A stretch of 34,543 nucleotides of DNA from Akkermansia sp. (GCA_017477935.1 JAFVIC010000077.1:1-34543), one strand, 5' to 3'; positions 15,877 to 24,261 are shown, counted from the stretch's first letter. Notes: generated by a model not told the origin, from the sequence alone. Numbers and translations are program-made.

Positions 15877-16914
15877 TTATTCGTAATTGGTGAAAGAATA
15901 TTGCTTGAGCCCGCTGGGCAGGGCAGAGGAGGGGGCTCCGAATGCCGCCATGATAGCCGAGGCGATGAGCGCGGACTTGTTGCTCAGCTCGGGGCTGTGG
16001 TCGAGGGTGCAGGCGAAGATGTCCCAGAGCAGGCTCATTTCATTGCGGAACTGGCTGCCCTGTACCGTGAAGTTGCGGTAGCCTGCCGCATAGAGGGCGG
16101 CGCTTTCCGTGCGGGTGAGATTGCAGGTGGCTTTTTGCCGCAGGGTATCTTTGCTCACAGTGTGCCAGCCATCGCGCTCTGCGAGGGCGGTGCGGCGGCG
16201 GTTGAGGTCGGCATTGTAAGGGTCTTGGCGAATATCGGCCAGCAGGCGCAGGTGGTCTCGGCGCAGGGCTGCCGTGCGTGGCAGCGGATCGTTGATGATG
16301 ATGTGGCAGCGCCTCGGTTCGCTGATAGCAGTGTAGATAGACGGTTTTGCGGCGTCGGCCGGGTGCAGGTACACGCCGTTGTACTGTGTGAGCAGGCGGT
16401 TATACAGCTCCGGTGCGCGCTTGCTGCGCTCGGTTATCAGGCGATTGGCGTGGCAGATGACGGGCAGTTTGGGGTAGCGCTGCCGTATGTGAGCCGCCAG
16501 TTGGTCGTTGGCCACGCATACGGCGTTGCGGTGCACGCGGTCACGTTTCCACAGCTCATCGAGCAGGGCGTTGCCGTAGCTGTCGTTGAGCATGTCCGGG
16601 GTGATGTGGGGATTGTCGAAGCTGAGAAGCACACCGATGTTCAGCGAGGCGTATGCCTCCAGCTGCCGGCCGTAGGTGGGCAGCGACATGGGGCGGCGCT
16701 CAGTGTACCAGTCCAACGACCACTTACAGGCGGGGCAGCCGGCAACTCGCACGGGCTTGCGCTGCGGGAAACTATCGCCGAGTTGCGTGCAGATGAGCAG
16801 TAGTGACCTGTCGAACCTCAGCGCGCCGCCGAATGTCCACACGGCATCAGGCAGATGGTTCTCTACCATAAACCTGATATCCTCAGCGGTAACGGTGGAA
16901 TTGCAATCGCTCAT
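15877..16914 (-). CDS. U32 peptidase-like TIM-barrel protein, second paralogue
   Basis: This 345-residue cytoplasmic protein is a divergent homologue of its upstream neighbour. Matching blocks include [16 protein letters not shown] (near 24), [15 protein letters not shown] (about 107-121) and [25 protein letters not shown] (about 127-151). Further blocks are [10 protein letters not shown] and [21 protein letters not shown]. The pattern of an N-terminal 'VWNGG'-like start, S-x-x-N-P/T strands and a C-terminal 'G(Y/F)R-F-K-x-x-G' strand recalls the U32 peptidase-like TIM barrels, but this is inferred without a search. It has a CPAC motif near residue 60 that the upstream paralogue lacks. It overlaps that gene by 4 bp and precedes metK by 7 bp. 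Function unknown. Confidence 0.6.
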   Translation of the reverse strand: MSDCNSTVTAEDIRFMVENHLPDAVWTFGGALRFDRSLLLICTQLGDSFPQRKPVRVAGCPACKWSLDWYTERRPMSLPTYGRQLEAYASLNIGVLLSFDNPHITPDMLNDSYGNALLDELWKRDRVHRNAVCVANDQLAAHIRQRYPKLPVICHANRLITERSKRAPELYNRLLTQYNGVYLHPADAAKPSIYTAISEPRRCHIIINDPLPRTAALRRDHLRLLADIRQDPYNADLNRRRTALAERDGWHTVSKDTLRQKATCNLTRTESAALYAAGYRNFTVQGSQFRNEMSLLWDIFACTLDHSPELSNKSALIASAIMAAFGAPSSALPSGLKQYSFTNYE

Positions 16915-17879
16915 GATGGTTCGTGCGGTAAGATGGATTCCCAGAATCGCTGGCCTGTGGCGTGCATGGCGTTTTCATCCGGCGCGTCATTGCGCAGTAC
17001 CAGGCGCAGCAGGTCGAAAAGTATGGATGAGGCGTTGGCGTGCCCTCGCCCCTGCATCTTGAAGTGGCGGAACCCCATTTTGCGCAGGCGTGTCATTTCG
17101 GGGGTGTTGAGTGCCAGCACGCTGTGTTTGGGGTGGGTCAGCAGGGTGACGATGTTTCGGCAGCCGTTGGTGGCCTGTTTTTTGTCAAAGTCGCTGCTGT
17201 CGAACCCGAAGTAATTGAGGGCCATCTGCGAGAGTGAGCTGTAGTGGTAGGGGCGCAGGGGACATTCGCGTATGCAATACTCGTTGACCAGTAGGATGTA
17301 GCGTTCTTTCTCCTCCAGCTGTTCGAGCAAATCATAGTTGAGCACATCGTCCGGATGAACCATGACCTCGTCGTACTTTTCAGCCAGTTGCTGATAGGCA
17401 CTCAGCTTGCCCTTGCCGCCGCCGTTGGTTATTTTGAGTATGCTCGATACAGTCCTCAACTTGGGGTAATTGGTGCGAACGTGCCCCAGCAGGGTATCGC
17501 TGGCCATGATGACGGCATTGCGCCCTGTGGGGTTGTGGTTGGTCGCGAAAGTGAGCATGGCGTTGCCGAGCGGGTCGTTCATGTGTTCACTTTTCAGGCA
17601 GAGGTTGGTGAAGGTGTAGTACAGCGCGATTTTGCGTTTTTCGTACTCCAGCCCGGCTGCGCGGATTTCCTCTGCAGAGCGCATGAGGTGCTGCAGCACG
17701 CGGCCGCTGTTCCAAGTGCAGAGCGGAGCCCCGTGTACGATGTTGTACGGGCTGAACCCCAGCAGCAGTGTGCAGAAGTCGTGAAAAGCGATGAGCTCGC
17801 GGTCATTGACGAACGCCCCCGAGACATCCCACACGGCATCCGGCCAGTTGGGGTTCAGATATGGTGAGTACTGCTGCAT
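16911..17879 (-). CDS. U32 peptidase-like TIM-barrel protein, first paralogue
   Basis: The 322-residue protein heads the operon U32-like, U32-like, metK, rnz. Recognisable blocks are PDAVWDVSGAFVNDRE, MNDPLGNAMLTFA and RNAVIMASDTLLGHVRTNYPKLRTVSS. Further blocks are YDEVMVHPDDVLNYDLL, a C-x-x-x-C pair in YCIRECPLRPYHY and the closing GFRHFKMQGRGHANAS. The last strand resembles the GFKxxGR end of U32-family TIM barrels, and the C-x-x-x-C pair is where many relatives bind iron-sulfur clusters. Both points are inference. A longer reading from a TTG at 17930 is rejected because the promoter -35 box covers that codon; the ATG at 17879 gives a leader of about 16 nt. Confidence 0.62.
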   Translation of the reverse strand: MQQYSPYLNPNWPDAVWDVSGAFVNDRELIAFHDFCTLLLGFSPYNIVHGAPLCTWNSGRVLQHLMRSAEEIRAAGLEYEKRKIALYYTFTNLCLKSEHMNDPLGNAMLTFATNHNPTGRNAVIMASDTLLGHVRTNYPKLRTVSSILKITNGGGKGKLSAYQQLAEKYDEVMVHPDDVLNYDLLEQLEEKERYILLVNEYCIRECPLRPYHYSSLSQMALNYFGFDSSDFDKKQATNGCRNIVTLLTHPKHSVLALNTPEMTRLRKMGFRHFKMQGRGHANASSILFDLLRLVLRNDAPDENAMHATGQRFWESILPHEPS

Positions 17880-17901
17880 AGCTGACGAAAAGCTGTGCCG
17901 A

Positions 17902-17930
17902 AGTTTAGCAGAATACAACCGATTTGGCAA
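17902..17930 (-). promoter_or_regulatory. Promoter of the U32-like/metK/rnz operon
   Basis: Minus-strand TTGCCA, a 17-bp spacer and TAAACT, the same -10 box as the tRNA-Thr/tuf promoter. The expected start is near 17895. Confidence 0.72.
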
Positions 17931-17947
17931 GCCGAATCATTCGCCCG

Positions 17948-17986
17948 CGCGCGTCAAGAACGCAAATCTGCGTTTGCGCGTTTTTT
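17948..17986 (+). terminator. Candidate orphan terminator on the plus strand
   Basis: A hairpin (AACGCA/TGCGTT, 4-nt loop, extended by CGCG/CGCG across an internal loop) is followed on the plus strand by TTTTTT at 17981-17986. No plus-strand gene lies directly upstream, so it may stop antisense transcription running against the U32-like operon, or end an unrecognised short RNA. Confidence 0.4.
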
Positions 17987-18096
17987 CTGCAGAGTTATTT
18001 CGTATACGTTCAGCTTGTTTTTCCAGCCTTGTTGAGCAACTTATGCGAGATGTTGAGTCCGGCGATATCTTCAGGGCTGACTACGGGTTTTTTTGC

Positions 18097-18125
18097 TTGC
18101 TAATCGGGCATCTTTAAGGTAAATA
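18097..18125 (+). promoter_or_regulatory. Promoter of the kelch-kelch-MFS operon
   Basis: TTGCTA, a 17-bp spacer and TAAATA. The predicted start near 18132 falls on or just before the first start codons of the next gene. Confidence 0.5.
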
Positions 18126-18134
18126 TAGATTGTG

Positions 18135-19118
18135 ATGGATATGACTAACCTTTCATTGCAGTGGCAGCAACTGGCCGATTTGCCGGATGCTGAAGGCTGG
18201 GCCGGTATGTATGCCGGCGTGAGCAACGGCGCACTGATTGTGTGCGGCGGGGCGAATTTCCCTGAAAAACCGCTGTGGGAGGGCGGACCCAAGCGCTGGA
18301 CGGAGCGTGTGTTTGTGCTGACGGCAGACAACACCGCCTGGCAGGAGGGGGCGCCGCTGCCCAAGCCGCTCGGATATGGGGCTGCCGCAACTTTGCCCGG
18401 CGGTGTGATGCTGATAGGCGGCAGCAATGCCGAGGGCTCGGTGGCTGATTGCTACCTGCTCAGCTGGAATGGCTCTGCTCTGAGCTGCAAGCCGCTGGCT
18501 CCTCTGCCCGTGACTCTGACCGGCCATGCCGCGACCGTGATGGGGGGCAAGGTTTATGTGCAGGGTGGTAGCCTGGCTCCCGGTGAGCAGGACGCCGAGA
18601 GCCGCATGTGGATTTACGACCCCGAGTCCGATTCCTGGTCTGAGGGGCCGGCCATGCCGACACGCGGCCGATTCCTGCAGCAGATGGCGACCGTGGGCGA
18701 TACGGTCTATGTGCTGGGTGGTATCAGCCTGAAAGATGGTGATGAGGGGCGTAAGGTGCGCGATATGCTGACGGATGCCTGGGCTTACACCGAGGCCGGG
18801 GGCTGGACTCCGCTGGCCGATTTGCCCCACTTCTGCGCGGCAGGTCCTACCCCGGCACCTGTGATTGACGGTCGAATTTACCTGTTGGGCGGAGATGATG
18901 CCACGGTCAAGGGCTTTACCCCGCAGAATCACCCGGGCTTCCATAACTTTACGCTGTGCTACTGCCCCTGCTGCGACAAGTGGGCTGAGAGCGGCGAGAT
19001 GGCAGTGGCTCGTGCCGTGCTCCCCTGTGCCGAGTGGAACGGGCTGGCTGTCATCGTGAATGGTGAACAACGCCCCGGCAAGCGCTCCAATCAGGTGTGG
19101 GGTGCTGTTATGAAATAA
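18135..19118 (+). CDS. Cytoplasmic kelch-repeat mutarotase, NanM-like
   Basis: The protein of about 327 residues is built of kelch blades. They are visible as repeated I/V-V-C/L-G-G strands (ALIVCGGANFPE, GVMLIGGSNAEG, KVYVQGGSLAPG, TVYVLGGISLKD, RIYLLGGDDATV), each followed by a W-containing blade. It lacks a signal peptide, unlike its neighbour. The closest known role is that of N-acetylneuraminate epimerase (NanM) and the cyclically permuted mutarotases, which speed conversion between sialic acid anomers. GTG 18132, ATG 18135 and ATG 18141 are in frame, and the promoter predicts a start at about 18132, so the true start is uncertain by nine bases. It is 18 bp from the next gene. Confidence 0.8.
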   Translation: MDMTNLSLQWQQLADLPDAEGWAGMYAGVSNGALIVCGGANFPEKPLWEGGPKRWTERVFVLTADNTAWQEGAPLPKPLGYGAAATLPGGVMLIGGSNAEGSVADCYLLSWNGSALSCKPLAPLPVTLTGHAATVMGGKVYVQGGSLAPGEQDAESRMWIYDPESDSWSEGPAMPTRGRFLQQMATVGDTVYVLGGISLKDGDEGRKVRDMLTDAWAYTEAGGWTPLADLPHFCAAGPTPAPVIDGRIYLLGGDDATVKGFTPQNHPGFHNFTLCYCPCCDKWAESGEMAVARAVLPCAEWNGLAVIVNGEQRPGKRSNQVWGAVMK

Positions 19119-19136
19119 ACTGATTTATCTCAACCG

Positions 19137-20219
19137 ATGAAACGTACTCTCCTCCTGCTGTCTGCGTTGTCCTTTGCCGCGCAGGCAGAGATAGAATCCT
19201 GCTCCCCCTGGCAGATTGGTGACAAGGTAGGGCGTGCCGGTATGGCAGCTGTGCTGCTTGAGCAGCCGAGTGGCGTGCTCATGACCGGCGGTGCCAACTT
19301 CCCGAATGCCAAACCCGGCGCCAAAACTCCCGCCGAGCGTGGAGCAAAGGCCTACTACGGCGATGTAACCTTCCTGAGCCTGGCTCCGAACTCCCCCGTA
19401 TCGGACCCGTCACAGAAGGTGGTGGGGCAGCTGCCGGCCCCCATTGGCTACGCAGCTTTTGCAGCTCATGGCAATACCATGGTGATAGCCGGTGGCTGCA
19501 ATGACGGCGGCCACGTAGCGACCGTGACAGCCAGCCAACTGGTGGATGGCCGGCTGGAGACGGAACTCTGGCCTGAACTGCCTGTTACGGTGGCTTATCC
19601 GGCATTTGCCGTGGTGGGCAGCAAGCTCTATGTGATGGGCGGGCAGGAGAAAGCCGATAGCGTCACCACGCTCTCTCGCTGTTTTGTGCTCGATATGGCT
19701 GCTCCCAAGGAGGGCTGGAAAGAGCTCGCCCGCATGCCCGAGGCTCGTATGCTGGCCGCTGCCGGTGTGGTCAACGGCCGTATCTACGTGATGGGGGGCT
19801 GCTCCCTGCACCCTGATGCCAAGGCCGCGGCAGAGCGCACCTACCTGCACAGTGTGATGTGCTACAACCCTGAGTCAGATACCTGGAGCACTATCCCCGC
19901 TCCCATGCCTGAACCGCTTGTGGGGGTGGCCAACCCGCTGCCCTCATACAACGGCAAGCTCTACGTGGTAGCCGGCGATCCCGGTAACTACTATCGCGCA
20001 TCGCTTTGCGGGCAGGCTCCCGCAGACCACCCGGGGCAGAACTTTACCGTTTATTCCTTTGCCCCTGCTGCCATGCAGTGGGCCAAAGAGGGCGGTAATG
20101 CCACGGGAGTGGCAACCTGTCCCGCTGTACAGAGCGGTCAGCTTATCTACATTATTTCCGGTGAAACTCACCCCGGAATCCGTACTCCTCTTATCTCCAA
20201 CATAAACATAACAGAATAA
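19137..20219 (+). CDS. Exported kelch-repeat mutarotase, NanM-like
   Basis: The 360-residue protein begins with a clear signal peptide (MKRTLLLLSALSFAAQA) and is otherwise a kelch beta-propeller. Blade strands include GVLMTGGANFPN, TMVIAGGCNDGG, KLYVMGGQEKAD, RIYVMGGCSLHP and KLYVVAGDPGNY. The GGANFP motif in blade one is shared with the upstream cytoplasmic paralogue and with NanM. This one should act in the periplasm, where E. coli NanM also works on released sialic acid. A compartment-specific pair, followed 6 bp later by a carrier gene, suggests handling of a sugar that is released outside, imported and used inside. The sugar is not proven. Confidence 0.85.
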   Translation: MKRTLLLLSALSFAAQAEIESCSPWQIGDKVGRAGMAAVLLEQPSGVLMTGGANFPNAKPGAKTPAERGAKAYYGDVTFLSLAPNSPVSDPSQKVVGQLPAPIGYAAFAAHGNTMVIAGGCNDGGHVATVTASQLVDGRLETELWPELPVTVAYPAFAVVGSKLYVMGGQEKADSVTTLSRCFVLDMAAPKEGWKELARMPEARMLAAAGVVNGRIYVMGGCSLHPDAKAAAERTYLHSVMCYNPESDTWSTIPAPMPEPLVGVANPLPSYNGKLYVVAGDPGNYYRASLCGQAPADHPGQNFTVYSFAPAAMQWAKEGGNATGVATCPAVQSGQLIYIISGETHPGIRTPLISNINITE

Positions 20220-20225
20220 CACAAC

Positions 20226-21716
20226 ATGAACGAAACAATAGTACCTTGGTACGTAGAGGCTTGGCAGGCCTGTGCCGCCTGGCTTATCGATACTCTGCGT
20301 GCCTGCTCCGAGGCCGTGGGGATAACCCTGTGGGGCGCCCTGGCTATTGCCGCCGCCGCCATTTTTATCGGCCTGAAAAACGGCTTTAAAAACAAGCCTG
20401 TGGCAAAGGCTGCCCCCGCCGGTGGCCCCGGCAAGTGGGCCTGGGCCTGCGTGGCTGTGCTGTGGGTTGTGGTGATGCTCAACTACTTCGACCGCCAGCT
20501 GCTTGCCGTGCTCAATCAGTCCATCACCGAAGGTCAGGACGGCATAAAGATGTCGCAGGCTGATTTCGGTATGGTGACTTCGGCATTCCTCATTATCTAT
20601 GCCGTGCTGAGTCCGGTGGGTGGTTTCCTGGCAGACCGCTTCAGCCGCAAGTTCATCATTCTCTGCTCGCTGGTGGTGTGGTCCGCTGTGACCTACATGA
20701 CCGGTAAGTCCGGCTCATACGAGGAACTCATCTTCTGGCGTGCCCTCATGGGCGTGAGCGAGGCCTTCTATATCCCCGCTGCTCTGGCTCTTATATCGGA
20801 CTATCACCGTGGTAAGACCCGCTCGATGGCTACCGGTATTCACATGAGCGGTATCTATGCCGGTCAGGTGTTGGCCGGTTGCGGTGCTATGATGGCCGGT
20901 GAACCCTGCCAGCTGGGCTGGCGCCTGACCTTCGAGACCTTCGGTTTCATCGGTGTGGCATACGCTCTTATCGTCATCTTCTTCCTGCGTGACCCCGAGG
21001 GGGCTACCCCCGAGGAACTCGCTGCTGAGGCCGCCGCTGCCGAGGGGCAGAAGAAACTCGCTGCTGCCGGTAGCGACTTCACCATCATGGACGTACTGCG
21101 CAACCTCTTCAGCGGTCGCGCCTTCCCCATGCTGCTGATTGCCTATGCCATTGCCGGTTTTGCCAACTGGTTCCTGATGGGCTGGTATCCCCGCCTGCTT
21201 ATCGACATGTTCCAAATCCCTGAGGCTGAGGCCGGTCCGCAGGCTACCAGCTGGATTAACTTCGCCAAGTACGGCGCCGTGCTTATCGCTGCTGTGATTG
21301 CTGATATGTGGTATGCCCGCACCAACAATCCGAACGCTCGTGCATACGTGCCGGGTATCGGTTTCTGCCTGGCCGGTCCCTGCGTGGTGGTGGCCATGCT
21401 GCCTGCCCTGGGGCTGCCCATCGAGTTCGGCCTGGCTGCTACTCTCGGCCTGGTGGCCATGCAGGGTGTGGCTCAGGGGTCGCTCGACGCTACCCTCATG
21501 CCTGTGCTGCGCTCGCAGATTGATGAGCGTTTCTCTGCCACGGGTTATGGCCTGCTCAACCTCACCTCGGTGGGTGCCGGTGCACTCATCAGCTGGCTGG
21601 GTGGTTACCTGAAAGATGCCAACATTGCGCTGGGCATTCCGCTGAGTGTTGCCGGCGCTCTCATGGTGGTTTGCGGTCTGATGTTCTTCTTCCTTCCCCG
21701 TAAGAAGCAGGCCTGA
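20226..21716 (+). CDS. MFS transporter, probably for sialic acid or a related acidic sugar
   Basis: The 496-residue protein has about twelve membrane helices plus an extra N-terminal hydrophobic helix (about 24-58) before the MFS core. The core starts with LNYFDRQLLAVLN, a hallmark of the anion:cation symporter group. The loop 2-3 motif is present as GGFLADRFSRK (about 134-144), and WRALMGVSEAFYIPAALALISDYHRGKTRS is the helix 4-5 signature. Relatives carry hexuronates, sialic acids and similar anions. The neighbourhood with two NanM-like proteins favours sialic acid, by inference only; no nanA or nanE lies in the window. A bidirectional terminator follows. Confidence 0.85.
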   Translation: MNETIVPWYVEAWQACAAWLIDTLRACSEAVGITLWGALAIAAAAIFIGLKNGFKNKPVAKAAPAGGPGKWAWACVAVLWVVVMLNYFDRQLLAVLNQSITEGQDGIKMSQADFGMVTSAFLIIYAVLSPVGGFLADRFSRKFIILCSLVVWSAVTYMTGKSGSYEELIFWRALMGVSEAFYIPAALALISDYHRGKTRSMATGIHMSGIYAGQVLAGCGAMMAGEPCQLGWRLTFETFGFIGVAYALIVIFFLRDPEGATPEELAAEAAAAEGQKKLAAAGSDFTIMDVLRNLFSGRAFPMLLIAYAIAGFANWFLMGWYPRLLIDMFQIPEAEAGPQATSWINFAKYGAVLIAAVIADMWYARTNNPNARAYVPGIGFCLAGPCVVVAMLPALGLPIEFGLAATLGLVAMQGVAQGSLDATLMPVLRSQIDERFSATGYGLLNLTSVGAGALISWLGGYLKDANIALGIPLSVAGALMVVCGLMFFFLPRKKQA

Positions 21717-21740
21717 TACACTGTTTGACTTCAACAATAA

Positions 21741-21782
21741 AACTCTGCGGCGGTCATGGCTCTCATGACCGCCGCAGGAGTT
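21741..21782. terminator. Bidirectional terminator between the MFS gene and the PIN-ankyrin gene
   Basis: A perfect 14-bp stem (21745-21758 with 21764-21777, 5-nt loop) is flanked by A-rich sequence on the left and GAGTTT on the right. It serves as terminator for both convergent genes. Confidence 0.85.
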
Positions 21783-21795
21783 TCAAGGCCGGAGG

Positions 21796-23364
21796 TCAGA
21801 ACTGTCGCAGGAATTGCACCATTTCCGCATTGCCCTGACGAGTTGCAATTTCCGGCAAGGTTTCTCCGGTTGTTGCAGCACAGATGGTTGCCGGGGCGTC
21901 TTTGCTGAGGGCCAGGCGTATGAGTTCCCATAGTCGGTTGTGGGCGGTATCGGGCGCGCTGACCTGCTCCGCCAGCGTGGCCATGACCTGATTTTGACCG
22001 GTCAGCGGGGCGGATTTTGAGATAAGTTTGCAAAGTAATTCAAAATGCAGCTCGTTCTCTGCCAGATACCCCGGGTGGCTGAATGAGTAGTACGAAGTGA
22101 CCCACCAGGCAAAACACTCGGGGGCAATACCGCTGTCGGCCTTTTCGATGAGTTCGCGCAGGCAATCATCTTTGTTCTGGCAGAGTGCGGTGATGATACC
22201 GTTGCGCAGGCTGGCGCCCTTGGCAATGTAGGTGTTCATGGCTTGCAGATTGCCACTCTTGATAGCGCCGATAAGCTGTGGCACATAGGCGGCGGATTTG
22301 CGTTCGTGCATGGCGCGAGGTGTCGGGGAATGTGCCGCGTGTCGGGGGGAATACTGTTGTCGGAAGGTGTAGTGCGTGCTCGGCAGGGCAGGGGGGAGGG
22401 GGTACGCCGTGACGGTCGGGGTCGACAACTTCAGGTAGCTCAGGTAGCCGTATTTGTTGATGGTCATAAAGTCGATGAACGGGAATCTGTCGCACTTGGG
22501 GCGGCGATTCCTCAGTTCATTGGCTCGTGCTACATCATCGGTTACCAGTATCAGCCGGTTTTTACCCATGTTTTCCGGTTGCAGGTAAAGCTCGCCCAAC
22601 AGAGCGTTGGTTTCACTGAGTGCCGGGTCGGTCATGACGATATCCAGCAGTGGGGCGTATTCCTCCAGTACCGGTTTGGTGAGGTTACGCAGTTCCGGGG
22701 AAAGCGAGTTGTTGAGCACTCTGGCCTTTTTCCCCTGTGTCATCAACGGCGCTCTCAGGTGCTCCAACAGGGCAGGAAGATGGACGTTGGCGAGGGCTGA
22801 GCTGTCGAGGTAGACTGTTGTTTCGGCCGTCATTTCTTCGAGCCGGACACGCGCCCGGTAATCTTTGCGCTGTTGCAGACAATCGAAGGTGATGAGGTCA
22901 CCGTTCTGCCACAGGGTCATGACGGCGGTGGTGGGTATGGGGCCTTCACCGGCATGCGGGCAGCAGTTCTGTATGTCGGCGGCAAGCTGTTGGTCGTGGG
23001 TGATGAGTAACTGCCGCTGCTTATTGTGGTTGAAAAAAAAGCGGCGTACAAACTCGCTGTCCGCTGTGCCGTCGCTTGCCTCACCGTCTTCAATATGAAT
23101 GAGATCCGCGTGACGTCTGAAAAGTTGCAGCGCGTTCTGTGCTGCGTATTTGAGCGCGGCGCAATGTTGCAGTTCGCTCAGCACATTGGCTGTTACCGTG
23201 AGCTTTTTTGAGCTTTGTCTGATATATGGCGCGGCTTGATTCAGGAAACTCGCCATCTCATCCGACATCCAGGTACAAGCGTCGATGTAGGTGATATCGT
23301 ATTCTGCTATGAGGTAGTGGCTGTGCTGAGGTATGGTTTCAGTCCCGTGGTCTGAAAGTGACAT
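21796..23364 (-). CDS. Tandem PIN-like nuclease domains with C-terminal ankyrin repeats
   Basis: I do not recognise this 522-residue protein as a named family. Residues about 22-165 look like a PIN domain: an Asp-ended first strand (ITYIDAC, D28), SEL (E64), D102 in GTADSEF, and ITHDQQLAAD (D124, D130). Residues about 182-315 repeat the pattern: VYLDSSAL (D187), SPEL (E224), SETNALLGEL (E251) and ILVTDDVARANEL (D276, D277). Both sets match the acidic active-site order of PIN ribonucleases. A Pro/His/Tyr-rich linker (about 318-355) leads to ankyrin-like helices (VPQLIGAIKSGNLQAMNTYIAKGASLRNGIITAL, and at the end ETLPEIATRQGNAEMVQFL). There is no signal peptide, antitoxin or partner gene nearby. 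Both halves being PIN is inferred from motifs. Confidence 0.68.
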   Translation of the reverse strand: MSLSDHGTETIPQHSHYLIAEYDITYIDACTWMSDEMASFLNQAAPYIRQSSKKLTVTANVLSELQHCAALKYAAQNALQLFRRHADLIHIEDGEASDGTADSEFVRRFFFNHNKQRQLLITHDQQLAADIQNCCPHAGEGPIPTTAVMTLWQNGDLITFDCLQQRKDYRARVRLEEMTAETTVYLDSSALANVHLPALLEHLRAPLMTQGKKARVLNNSLSPELRNLTKPVLEEYAPLLDIVMTDPALSETNALLGELYLQPENMGKNRLILVTDDVARANELRNRRPKCDRFPFIDFMTINKYGYLSYLKLSTPTVTAYPLPPALPSTHYTFRQQYSPRHAAHSPTPRAMHERKSAAYVPQLIGAIKSGNLQAMNTYIAKGASLRNGIITALCQNKDDCLRELIEKADSGIAPECFAWWVTSYYSFSHPGYLAENELHFELLCKLISKSAPLTGQNQVMATLAEQVSAPDTAHNRLWELIRLALSKDAPATICAATTGETLPEIATRQGNAEMVQFLRQF

Positions 23365-23616
23365 GGTGTTTTTTGTTGATTGGTGGCGGAATAAATGAGC
23401 TTTGGGTGGCTTTCATGCAAGCCGGAGGAGCCGCTCATAGGTTCCCGGTTATTCTATACACTGATTCTTAGTATGTTCATTTGAAAGTGTGTCGCCGCCG
23501 ATTCGTTTCATGGGAAAAATCGGGGCGGCGAAACGCTTTCTCATGCCTTTATTTGATGTTCGGGCGGCCGGTTATGTTCACCTGAAAATGGCCATTGGAG
23601 GATTGATGACGTCATC

Positions 23617-24147
23617 ATGCCCCGCCCCGGCCGAATTGGCTTGCCGCGTAGAGCTGGGGATGGTATGGGAGCTGAGCACCTGTGGGCTGCCTGGCTCTGC
23701 AACCGCGGTAAACTTAATATCACACAATTACCTTGCACGGCGTTCAGCTGTACGGTGTCTGCCAATCAGACTATTACGGATTCCGCTGCCGGCGGTACGG
23801 CACTCGCTTGCGGGGTGAAGACCAACAATGCCATGCTGGGGCAGACCCCCGATGGCGCCGCCTGTGAGTCACTGGCGGAGTATTTTCGCCACCGGGGGAT
23901 GGCTACCGGCCTGGTGGTGACGGCAGACCACCAGACCGGTGGTCTGGCTATTCTCGATGGCTCGGCTGAGCGAGGGCAGGTGCGTGCGGTTTTTACCACC
24001 GGTAAGCACAGCGGCGTGGCTGTGCCTGTTTATGCCGCAGGTGCCGGAGCCGGTCGCTTCCATGGTGTTATACAGAATACACAGGTAGCGCATTTGATTA
24101 AGAAATCCGTAGCTTCTGAAGCCGGAGATGTGTTGGAAAACAGGTAG
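23617..24147 (+). pseudogene. Alkaline phosphatase relic with an in-frame internal deletion
   Basis: From about 23650 the frame reads as an alkaline phosphatase. A GDGMG strand is followed by ITDSAAGGTALACGVKTNNAMLG, whose Ser is the phosphorylated residue, then by FRHRGMATGLVVT. There it jumps directly to ADHQTGGL, TTGKHSGVAVPVYAAG and the C-terminal helix. A normal enzyme has roughly 150-200 residues between GLVTT and VTADH, including metal ligands. They are missing here. The signal peptide and the strand before GDGMG are also lost. The join lies at about 23911-23922, where the sequence encoding V-V-T (GTGGTGACG) would occur at both ends of the missing part, as expected of recombination between short repeats. 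The remaining 176-codon frame is open but should be inactive. Confidence 0.82.
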
Positions 24148-24194
24148 AAATCCCCGAATTCCGGCGTAAAATACCACTTTTGCGAAAAACTTGC

Positions 24195-24223
24195 TCGACA
24201 AGTCAGGAAAATATGGTTAAATA
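24195..24223 (+). promoter_or_regulatory. Promoter of the exbB-exbD-exbD-TPR operon
   Basis: TCGACA, a 17-bp spacer and TAAATA, with an alternative TTAAAT at a 16-bp spacing. The expected start near 24230 gives a leader of about 32 nt with no Shine-Dalgarno sequence before the ATG at 24262. Confidence 0.5.
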
Positions 24224-24261
24224 GAGGGCGTCAATTCTGCATAAACAGCATTTTAACTATT

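Noticed and set aside
17880..17930. Upstream TTG start adding 17 residues to the first U32-like protein
   Set aside because: The codon coincides with the -35 box of a good promoter, and the ATG at 17879 matches the start of the conserved block.
20715..21737. 340-codon minus-strand frame opposite the MFS gene
   Set aside because: His/Gln/Gly-rich mirror of a membrane protein gene; no features.
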